Positions 12,851 through 22,145 of a stretch of DNA of 64,000 nucleotides are shown piece by piece (within the stretch, counting starts at the first letter, position 1; each line of letters starts with the position of its first letter). Below the pieces are notes generated by a model that did not search any database, was not told the DNA's origin, and saw nothing but the letters and a program-made list of their open reading frames with translations. The position numbers and the translations under genes are program-made. Source of the DNA: Stomorhina lunata (Eukaryota; Arthropoda; Insecta; Diptera; Rhiniidae); the NCBI GenBank assembly GCA_933228675.1, contig OW121742.1, positions 21,699,994 to 21,763,993 of the forward strand. The letters run 5' to 3'.

Positions 12851-15190
12851 AAAAACAATTTTGACACAAATTTTTCTGTAGAAAAAAATTTTCATTACAA
12901 AATTTTTTCTAGAGAAAAATTTTTTCGATACAAATTTTTCCGTAGAAAAAATTTTTCATGAACATTTTTCTAAGGCAAAACTTCTATAGAAAAAAATTTT
13001 ATAATGAGAGTTTTTCTATAGAAAAAATTTTGTAATGAAAGTTTTTCTATAGAAAAAATTTTGTAATGAAAATTTTTCTAAAGAAAAAATTTGATAATGA
13101 AAACTTTTGTATCGAAAAAAATTTATGATGGAAATTTTTGCATAGAAAAATTTTTCTCTAGAAAAAATTTTGTAATGAAAATTTTTCTCTAGAAAACATT
13201 TCTTAATAAAAATTTTTCTATTTAATAAAATTTATAACGAACATTTTTCTGTAAAAAAAAATTATAATGAAAAATTTTCTATAGAAAAAATTTTGTACTG
13301 AAAATTTTTCATGGAAAAAATTTTATAATTAAATTTTTTCATGGAAAAAATTTTATAATTAAATTTTTTTTTGGAAAAATTATATAAAGAAAATTTTTCT
13401 ATCAAAAAAATTTGTAATGCAAATTTTTCCACAGCAAATATTTTTTATAAATTTTTCTATCGTTTCTTAATTTTTTCTATAAAAAATTTTTCAACTAAAA
13501 TTTTTCTATAGAAAAAATTGTATACTGAATCGTTTCTTAATTTTTTCTATAAACAAATTTTTAATTAAAATTTTTCTATATAAAAGAATTTTATAATGAA
13601 ATTTTTTTATAGAAAAAATATTATAATGAAAATTTTTCTACAGAAAAAATTTTATACTGAAAAAATTTTCATAGAAAAAATTTTATCAAGAAAAGTTTTC
13701 TGTCGAAAAAATTTAATCAGGAATATTTTTCTAAAGAAAAAATTTTATAATAAAATATTTTCATTAATTGAAAAATTAAAATAAAATATTTTTTATAAAA
13801 AAAAATTTTATAATAAAAATTTTTCTATAGAATGAAAAATTTTTCTATAGAAAAAATTTTAAAATGAAAATTTTTCTATAGAAAAAATTTTATAATAAAA
13901 TGTTTTCTATAGAATAATTTACATTATAAAATTTTTTCTATAGAAAAATTTTCATTATAAAATTTTTTCTATAGAAAAATTTTCATTATAAAATTTTTTC
14001 TATAGAAAAATTTTCATTATAAAATTTTTTCTATAGAAAAATTTTCATTATAAAATTTTTTCTATAGATAAAATTTTCATAATGAAAATTTTTCTATAGA
14101 AAAATTTTCATTATGAAAAATTTCATAATGAAAATTTTTCTATAGAAAAAAATTTATAATGTAAATTATTCTATAGAAAACATTTTATTATAAAATTTTT
14201 TCTATAGAAAAATTTTCATTTTAAAATTTTAATCGCAAATTTTTCTATAGAAACATTTTTTTTAAACGAAAATTTTTTTATAGAAAATTTTTTTAAACGA
14301 AAATTTTTCTATAGAAAATTTTTTTAAACGAAAATTTTTCTATAGGAAAGTTTGTTAAACGAAAAGTTTTCTATAGAAAATTTTTTTCAACGAAAATTTT
14401 TCTATAGAAAAATTTTTTAAACAAAAATTTTTCTATAGAAAAATTTTTTTCAACGAAATTTTTTCTATAGAAAAATTTTTTTCAACGAAAATTTTTTCAA
14501 CGAAAATTTTTCTATAGAAAAATTTTTTTCAACGAAAATTTTTCTATAGAAAAATTTTTTTCAACGAAAATTTTTCTATAGAAAAATTTTTTTCAACGAA
14601 AATTTTTCTATAGAAAAATTTTTTTCAACGAAAATTTTTCTATAGAAAAATTTTTTTCAACGAAAATTTTTCTATAGAAAAATTTTTTTCAACGAAAATT
14701 TTTCTATAGAAAAATTTTTTTCAACGAAAATTTTTCTATAGAAAAATTTTTTTCAAGGAAAATTAAACGAAAATTTTTCTATAGAAAAATTTTTTTCAAG
14801 GAAAATGTAACGAAAATTTTTCTATAGAAAAATTTTACTTAAACGAAAATTTTCTATAGAAAAATTTTACTTAAACGAAAATTTTTCTATAGAAAAATTT
14901 TACTTAAACGAAAATTTTTCTATAGAAAAATTTTACTTAAACGAAAATTTTTCTATAGAAAAATTTTACTTAAACGAAAATTTTTCTATAGAAAAATTTT
15001 ACTTAAACGAAAATTTTTCTATAGAAAAATTTTACTTAAACGAAAATTTTCTATAGAAAAATTTTACTTAAACGAAAATTTTTCTATAGAAAAATTTTAC
15101 TTAAACGAAAATTTTACTTAAACGAAAATTTTTCTATAGAAAAATTTTACGAAAGTGTTTCTGTAGAATTTTTTTAGTTACATAAATTTT
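12851..15190. repeat. Palindromic-core satellite array B (mixed 31-33 bp units)
   Basis: A degenerate left half is followed by blocks with distinct spacers: TTCATTATAA (about 13920-14230), TTTCAACG (about 14380-14750, 32-bp unit) and TACTTAAACG (about 14830-15150, 33-bp unit). The last spacer is the exact reverse complement of CGTTTAAGTA, the spacer of array C, so the two arrays lie in opposite orientation. Confidence 0.92.
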
Positions 15191-16825
15191 TTATCAAAAA
15201 TTTCTCTGTATCTAAATTTTTGAGTTATGCCACTGTTGCAGAAGATGAAGAATGTGTTATTGTGTATTTAACAAGTTACATATCTTCACCAAAAATGCTA
15301 AAGGACGTAAAAAAAACTGCAAATAATTGCACATAACCAAAGAATCAATATTAATTGTGTATGTCTTTTACGTTTTTTTTTTATTTTTGGTGACGATATG
15401 CATATTTGTATGTAGACACAGGTAAATGAGATTGGCTATTGCTTGTATATGATGATAAGAATACCAATGTATCCATTTTGGAGAATAAGTTTAAAGTTAA
15501 ACATACAGATACACCTGTACGATTGCATTAAGGTCCCTTTGGGAATGTGTTTTAAGTCCCGGATGATTATGATTTATAAATTTTATAAAAGAATCCATTA
15601 AATTAACAACATGGAGATGTAAAAGCTAAGATAGATTAGCCAAAAGGTCAAGGTAGAATGTTATGGTAACAAATGCATTTCTAAGAAGACGATACAGATT
15701 TGGTAATTCTTAAGATAATTTCATGCAGATAAATTTTCAACTCGTTTAGGTTCAAGAAGTGAACTTTCAGATTCAATAAGATCTTAAGTATTCCAGTTAA
15801 CCACAAAGATGTTCAATATTACAAACGAATATTAATGCCTTCTAACATCAACTTAATAAAGCATTGTTGTCACTTTGACAACGTATTATTTTAGCTCAAA
15901 ACATAAAACCACGCATTCAAATTATTCAAAGTTTATCACTTCAGTTTGACTTAATTTGTGAATTTAAAAAATTTTGCAAACAGAAAAACTCGTATTATAT
16001 TTTTAGCTAAAGCAATAAAATATATTTTGTGTATCAAGGTTATATGCTATTTTGTGCTAATTTTGCTAATCAAATAAAAAATAAGTTCCATAAACTACTT
16101 GCGGTTTAAATTTTAAAAGTTTTCATTTTTTCCTCTCACATCCTTTTTGAGGTTGCAAGAAATGATAAAAATAAGTTAAATCTTATATGTCAGAAGCACT
16201 TATTAAATATATATAAGAACATTTTAATATACATATTTATATGGATACAGAGAAGTCCGATATTTGCATTCATGCCTTATTCTATGGACATTAGGGTTGC
16301 CCTTAGCATCTAAACGAAAATCCGCAGTAAATAAACTAAAAAATTGGGACAAAATTTAAGTTCTTTAAATTATATAATAGAATTAAAATATGGACTTAAC
16401 AAGTATTTGATGTAAATAATTCGAATTAAGATTTGTATACCTCAATGATTTGTCATAAACTTTTTCTGGCTGATATTCAAAATAAGGGACACCCTAATAT
16501 ACATACAATCTACATTATATACATGGCTATGGCAGCACATGGAAATTATTCAAGAAAAACAATTGTCTCAATGTGTCTGACATAATATGTTAAACACAGA
16601 ACGATATACATATGACTCGGAATAATATTCTTTAATGCCATCTTTTATTTGCTCGACATAATAAAATAAAGACCCACAATTATCGCAATACAATTGTTTT
16701 AAGAAATCGCACAAGAAAACACCACAAAAATATTAAATATGTGTTTCCAAAAAAAGGGTTGAAAATATGAATAAATTTTTAAAAATTTCTCACTAAAGAA
16801 AGGACAGTGCTACGACTCATTAACT
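15191..16825. other. Unique AT-rich island
   Basis: No gene, tRNA or recognisable transposon end is visible. It is flanked by oppositely oriented copies of the same 33-bp satellite subfamily. Confidence 0.55.
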
Positions 16826-16882
16826 TAAGACATAGACTAAGGCATAGACTAAGACGGACTAAGACATAGACAAAGACTAAGA
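16826..16882 (-). repeat. Short inverted outlier of the 12-bp satellite
   Basis: About four imperfect units of AGACATAGACTA, the reverse complement of the 767-5790 repeat, sit alone 11 kb from the main array, directly beside array C. Confidence 0.75.
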
Positions 16883-19051
16883 TATTTCGTTTAAGAAAAT
16901 TTCTCAAAATTTCGTTGGAAAAACATTTTTCTATTGAAAATTTTTCGTTTAAGAAACATTTTTCTATTGAAAAATTTTTGTTTTAAAAACAAAAAATTTC
17001 TATGGAACAAATTTGGTTAAAAAAAAATTTTGCTGTACAAAAATTTTTATTTAAAAAAAATTTCGCTTAAAAAAATTTTCTATAAAAAAATTGTCGTTAA
17101 AAAAAATTTCTATAGAAAAATTTTCGCTAAACAACTTTTCTATAGGAAAACTTTCGTTTAAAAAAATTTCTATAGAAAAATTTTCGTTAAAAAAATTTTT
17201 CTATAAAAAAACTTTTGCTTAAAAAAAATTTCTATAGAAAAACTTTTGCTTAAAAAAATGTTTCTATAGAAAAACTATTGCTTAAAAAGAATTTTTCTAT
17301 AAAAAAAATTTTTTTTAACGAAAAATTTTGGTTTGAAAAAAAAATTATATTAAAGAATTTTCGTTAAAAAAAATTTCGATTGAAAAATTTTTTTAAACGA
17401 AAAATTTTTTTAAACGAAAAATTTTGGTTTGAAAAAAAATGTATATTAAAGAATTTTCTTTAAAAAATTTAGATCGAAAAATTTTCATTTAAAAATATTT
17501 TGTAATAGAAAAATTTTAGTTAAAAAAAATTTTACTTTAAAACAAAAATTTTCTACAGAAAAATTTTCGTTTAAAAAATTGTTTTATAGACAAATTATTG
17601 TCTAAAAAAACTTATCTATAGAAAAAATTTTGTTTGAACAAAATTTTTCTATAGAATAATTTATATTAAATAATTTTCGTTAAACAAATTTCGATAGAAA
17701 AATTTTCGTTTAAACAAAATTTTTCTATAGAATAATTTTCGAATTCAAAAATGTTTCGTTTTTAAACGAAAATTTTACTAAAGACAAATTTTTTTTATAA
17801 AACATTTTTCCATTTTCGTTTAAAAAAATTTTACTTTAAAAAAATTTTCGTTTAAACAATTAAAAAAAAAAAAATTAAAAAAAAATTCTATAGACATTTT
17901 TCATTAAAAAAAAAATTTTCTATAGGAAAATTTTCGCTTAAGTAAAATTTTTCTATAGAAAAATTTTCGTTTAAGTAAAATTTTTCTATAGAATAATTTT
18001 CGTTTAAGTAAAATTTTTCTATAGAATAATTTTCGTTTAAGTAAAATTTTTCTATAGAAAAATGTTCGTTTAAGTAAAATTTTTCTATAGAAAAATTTTC
18101 TTTAAGTAAAATTTTTCTATAGAAAAATTTTCTTTAAGTAAAATTTTTCTATAAAAAAATTTTCGTTTAAGTAAAATTTTTCTATAGAAAAATTTTCGTT
18201 TAAGCAAAATTTTTCTATAGAAAAATTTTCGTTTAAGCAAAATTTTTCTATAGAAAAATTTTCGTTTAAGTAAAATTTTTCTATAGAAAAATGTTCGTTT
18301 AAGTAAAATTTTTCTATAGAAAAATTTTCGTTTAAGTAAAATTTTTCTATAGAAAAATTTTCGTTTAAGTAAAATTTTTCTATAGAATAATTTTCGTTTA
18401 AGTAAAATTTTTCTATAGAAAAATTTTCATTTAAGTAAAATTTTTCTAGAGAAAAATTTTTGTTTAAGTAAATTTTTCTATAGAAAAATTTTCGTTTAAG
18501 TAAATTTTTCTATAGAAAAATTTTCATTTAAGTAAAATTTTTCTATAGAAACATTTTCATTTGAGTAAAATTTTTCTAGATTAAAATTTTCGTTTAAGTA
18601 AAATTTTTTTATAGAAAAATTTTCGTTTAAGTAAAATTTTTCTATAGAAAAATTTTCGTTTAAGTAAAACTTTTCTAGAGAAAAATATTCGTTTAAGTAA
18701 AATTTTTCTAGAGAAAAATTTTCGTTTAAGTAAATTTTTTCTAGAGAAAAATTTTCGTTTAAGCAAAATTTTTCTATAGAAAAATTTTCGTTTAAGTAAA
18801 ATTTTTCTAGAGAAAAATTTTCGTTTAAGTAAAATTTTTCTAGACAAAAATTTTCGTTTAAGTAAAATTTTTCTATAGAAAAATTTTCGTTTAAGTAAAA
18901 TTTTTCTATAGAAAAATTTTCGTTTAAGTAAAATTTTTCTATAGAAAAATTTTCGTTTAAGTAAAATTTTTCTATAGAAAAATTTTCGCTTAAGTAAAAT
19001 TTTTCTATAGAAAAATTTTCGTTTAAGTAAAATTTTTCTATAGAAAAATTT
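16883..19051. repeat. Palindromic-core satellite array C, left part (33-bp unit, spacer CGTTTAAGTA)
   Basis: The outer kilobase (16883-17900) is degenerate and about 17930-19051 is regular. Variants include a CTAGAG core in place of CTATAG, and GCAAAA or CTTAAG spacers. The 33-bp unit is 11 codons, so the minus strand reads as a repeating Lys/Arg/Phe-rich peptide with no stops; this is an artefact. The array is cut at 19051 by the DNA transposon. Confidence 0.93.
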
Positions 19052-19364
19052 CACAGGCCTACAAATATTGGGGTCATGGAAGTTGTTGGAAAATGGAGGG
19101 TCATTTCCGAAGTAATTTTTTCCGTAGAATCCGAATCCGGGGTCCGAATTGCTCTATCACGTCAGGATTTTGAGATATTTGAGGTTTTTTACCCAAAAAA
19201 TGGCGTTTTTGGCTACTTTTGAGGTTATGTACAGAAGAGACAAAATTTTTTGGGAGTTTTTTTTTAGTTGCATCTTATAGCACTACTCTTCCTCTTTAAT
19301 TTAAGAGTCGCAGAGTTCAATTACGATTTTTCTACACCAAGTTACGTCAATTTGAAATTACGAG
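19052..19364 (+). repeat. Left terminal inverted repeat of the transposon
   Basis: 313 bp starting CACAGGCC and ending ATTACGAG, mirrored at 21844-22145. It includes the motif AAAATGGCG at 19197-19205. Confidence 0.92.
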
Positions 19365-19514
19365 ATATGTCCTATTAATTGCATGACCATTTGCATTGAA
19401 TACGTTGAGGCAGACATTTGTCTACTGGGTATTTTCTCTTCAAAATTTTTTACTTGGGGATTTTTGGGGTTACTGATTACGAATATGAAGTTGAGATATT
19501 AAAATTATCAAATT

Positions 19515-19538
19515 CAAGATGGCGGATTCAAAATGGCG
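19515..19538 (+). promoter_or_regulatory. Paired YY1/Pho-like motifs downstream of the transposase stop
   Basis: CAAGATGGCGG at 19515-19525 and AAAATGGCG at 19530-19538 match the YY1/Pho core (GCCAT on the other strand). Similar AAAATGGCG sites lie in both terminal repeats (19197-19205 and, reversed, 22003-22011). Function is unproven. Confidence 0.3.
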
Positions 19539-19768
19539 TATAAAAATTTTCAAAAAACATTGCAAATATGAAACATATTTTCATTTTCTGCTATCTAATA
19601 AGTTTTGTTGTTACGATAAACATAATACATTATAGTAATTTATATTTACACAGGTATCGTGACATTGAATTTGACCTTCAGCTTGATCTTCAAGTGCATT
19701 TCAAGTTAAACTTTTTTTTACATTTAGCATTACGTGAGTCCCCTCGCCTCTCACGATTAGAAACTATT

Positions 19769-21466
19769 TCAGTTTAACTTATGAAATCTTTTTTTTTGAT
19801 CTAGTAAAGATCTTGACCCAGACCGTCTTTTATGACGAACATTTAGCTCATCTCGTTGAAGACACCAGCAATAGTCCGCTAACATTGTTGGAGACCATTT
19901 ACCCTGATAACGTCTTTCCATTTCTTTGAGGTCCTGATGAGATCGCTCACCTTGCTCTTCGCTGACGGCACCTAGATTTTCTGGAAACCATTCTAAATGA
20001 GAGTGTAAATAATGCAATTTTACGCTCATATTGCAACCTAAATTCTGAAATTTTTTAATCATATCGTCAACTATTTCTTTGTAATCACTAACTTTATTAT
20101 TACCCAAAAATCCTTTAACAACTTTTTTAAAGCTAATCCAGGCTTCTTTTTCTACATTTGTCATAACCTGTTCAACCTCTGTTGTTTTCATTAATTCTCT
20201 TATTTGTGGTCCAACAAATATTCCTTCTTTTATCTTCGCCTCACTTAAATAAGGGAATTTATCTCTAAGATATTGAAATAATGCACCATCGGTATCAAGA
20301 GCCTTTACAAATTGCTTCATTAATCCTAATTTTATATGAAGCGGAGGCAACAAAACTTTTTTAGAGTCAATTAACGGTTGTTGAATAATGTTGGGATCTC
20401 CAGGTTTTAAAGTTTTACGAAGAGGCCAATCCTTTGTAACGTAATGCTTAACTCTATCTCTGCTATCCCACAAACATATAAAGCACGGATATTTTGTATA
20501 ACCCAATTGTTGTCCAAGCAGCATTGAAACCATTTTTAAGTCTCCGCATACTTCCCATTTATGCTGTTCATATTTTATTGCTTTAAGAATAGTTTCTACA
20601 TTTTCATATGATTCCTTTAGGTGTACAGAATGAGCAATAGGTATTGACGCATATTTATTTGAGTTATGCAATAAAACTGCTTTCAAACTTGTTTTTGAGG
20701 AATCAATAAACAATCTCCATTGATCAGTATCATAAGGAAGTTCTAATTTTTCAATTAAGCCTTTAACATCATTACAAAAAACATATTCATCACATGCAGA
20801 ATAATACTCAACTAATACCTTCTCTCGATTACGATACCAACTAAAAGTAGTTCTTGGAGCAAGAAGGTGTTTCTCTTGAAGTCTTGATCCTAACAACTCA
20901 GATTTTTCTTTCGACAAGCCTAAATCTCTGACTAAATCATTTAAAGAAGCCTGATCAAATAAAATAGGAGCATCAGAGGTTGATTCGATGTCTTCAAAAT
21001 CCTGATTTTCAATATCGTCACAGACTGTATGGTCTTCAGCATTTATTCTTACAAATGGAGGGCTTGGAGGAACATCACCAGATGCAAAAGGAATAGGCTT
21101 CGTTACGCTTGCTACATTCGGATATTTTATATTACAAGCATTTTTAATATTATATCCAAATGTTTTGGTTAAACAGAAATAACATTCATTGTGGCTAACA
21201 GGTTCACACCAAATTGCAGGAGTTTTGAAAGGCATTGGTGTTACTTCTTTATGGGCATTATACCAACGTCTTAATGTTTCAACACATGATTTACAAGCCG
21301 TATGTGGAACCCAAGACTTATCCTGATTACTTATCGAAATATTGAAGTAATTAAGATAAAATATTTTTATCGTTTCATTGATTTTCATCGCATTTTTTGT
21401 GAACACGAAGCGACTACAAATGTAGCAAAAGCTGTCAGGATTATTTAAACACTTACGCGAGGTCAT
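19769..21466 (-). CDS. Transposase-like protein with ZAD-like zinc-binding N-terminus and DDE-like core
   Basis: Predicted 565 residues. I take the ATG at 21466 as the start (MTSRKCLNNPD...). The frame extends five codons upstream to a TTG, which is an unlikely start. The N-terminus has paired cysteines C14/C17 and C58/C61 around a helical stretch, with a WVPHTACKSC segment, resembling the treble-clef ZAD fold of insect zinc-finger proteins. A second Cys/His cluster is C87/H92/C95/C98. The C-terminal two thirds carry an acidic-residue series expected of a DDE nuclease: FIDSS (D255), GDLKM (D309), then CFIC (C328/C331) and WDSRDR, and finally SEEQGERSHQD (E503/E504/E507). Sequence of this type recurs in arthropod genomes as uncharacterised proteins. 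Its only neighbours are the element's inverted ends, so its expected role is to cut and join those ends. Catalytic assignment is inference. The reading frame shows no breaks. Confidence 0.85.
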   Translation of the reverse strand: MTSRKCLNNPDSFCYICSRFVFTKNAMKINETIKIFYLNYFNISISNQDKSWVPHTACKSCVETLRRWYNAHKEVTPMPFKTPAIWCEPVSHNECYFCLTKTFGYNIKNACNIKYPNVASVTKPIPFASGDVPPSPPFVRINAEDHTVCDDIENQDFEDIESTSDAPILFDQASLNDLVRDLGLSKEKSELLGSRLQEKHLLAPRTTFSWYRNREKVLVEYYSACDEYVFCNDVKGLIEKLELPYDTDQWRLFIDSSKTSLKAVLLHNSNKYASIPIAHSVHLKESYENVETILKAIKYEQHKWEVCGDLKMVSMLLGQQLGYTKYPCFICLWDSRDRVKHYVTKDWPLRKTLKPGDPNIIQQPLIDSKKVLLPPLHIKLGLMKQFVKALDTDGALFQYLRDKFPYLSEAKIKEGIFVGPQIRELMKTTEVEQVMTNVEKEAWISFKKVVKGFLGNNKVSDYKEIVDDMIKKFQNLGCNMSVKLHYLHSHLEWFPENLGAVSEEQGERSHQDLKEMERRYQGKWSPTMLADYCWCLQRDELNVRHKRRSGSRSLLDQKKRFHKLN

Positions 21467-21843
21467 TATTGAAATGATCAACAGTTAGAATATTTAATTT
21501 AATACTTTATACCTCCAGCGAGTTGTTAACCAACAGATCAAATACAAATATTCACAAAATTTTTTCCAAAAAATAAGGCACCATGATCGAACAATTAAGA
21601 GCTATCTAGTAAATTGTTGCTTAAAATGTTATTAAAAAATGATTTATTTGCGATTACAAGAAATACAGAATCAATACAAATGGTCTTTTTTGTACAAATA
21701 ATAAAAAATTGTATATCAATAAGACGGGGAAAAATTATACTAAATGATTCACACTAAAGAAATGTATGCTTAAAGGAATTCCAAAGTGAGACGGGGCAAA
21801 ATTAAAAAGAAAACATGTTTTAATATTGGCGAAGGGACTCCCG

Positions 21844-22145
21844 CTCGTAATTTCAAATTGACGTAACTTGGTGTAGAAAAATCGTAATTGAACTCTGCGA
21901 CTCTTAAATTAAAGAGGAAGAGTAGTGCTATAAGATGCAACTAAAAAAAAACTCCCAAAAAATTTTGTCTCTTCTGTACATAACCTCAAAAGTAGCCAAA
22001 AACGCCATTTTTTGGGTAAAAAACCTCAAATATCTCAAAATCCTGACGTGATAGAGCAATTCGGACCCCGGATTCGGATTCTACGCAAAAAATTACTTCG
22101 GAAATGACCCTCCACTTTTTGACAACAAAACCATGTTGGCCTGTG
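21844..22145 (-). repeat. Right terminal inverted repeat of the transposon
   Basis: 302 bp, the reverse complement of 19052-19364 apart from a ~10-bp indel and a few substitutions close to the outer end. The outer end reads GGCCTGTG and abuts satellite TTTTCG. Confidence 0.92.

Larger units (their letters stand above)
19052..22145. mobile_element. DNA transposon with ~300-bp terminal inverted repeats
   Basis: The 3094-bp element begins CACAGGCC and ends GGCCTGTG. The left (19052-19364) and right (21844-22145) ends are inverted copies. They are nearly identical except for a small indel and base changes in the outer 40 bp. The interior carries one intact ORF on the minus strand. The element splits a satellite monomer: the left flank ends AAAAATTT and the right flank begins TTTTCG. 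An uninterrupted copy of the same junction at 24021-24050 reads AAAAATTTTCG, so insertion duplicated TTT (3 bp). CAC...GTG ends with a 3-bp duplication recall CMC/CACTA-like elements, but the superfamily is not established here. Near-identical TIRs and an intact ORF suggest recent activity. Confidence 0.9.

Noticed and set aside
18581..19054. 157-codon minus-strand Lys/Arg/Phe repeat frame (also 22920-23159 and 23532-23750)
   Set aside because: The 33-bp satellite unit equals 11 codons, so the frame stays open by arithmetic. No start context, no domain, and the frames break wherever unit length varies.
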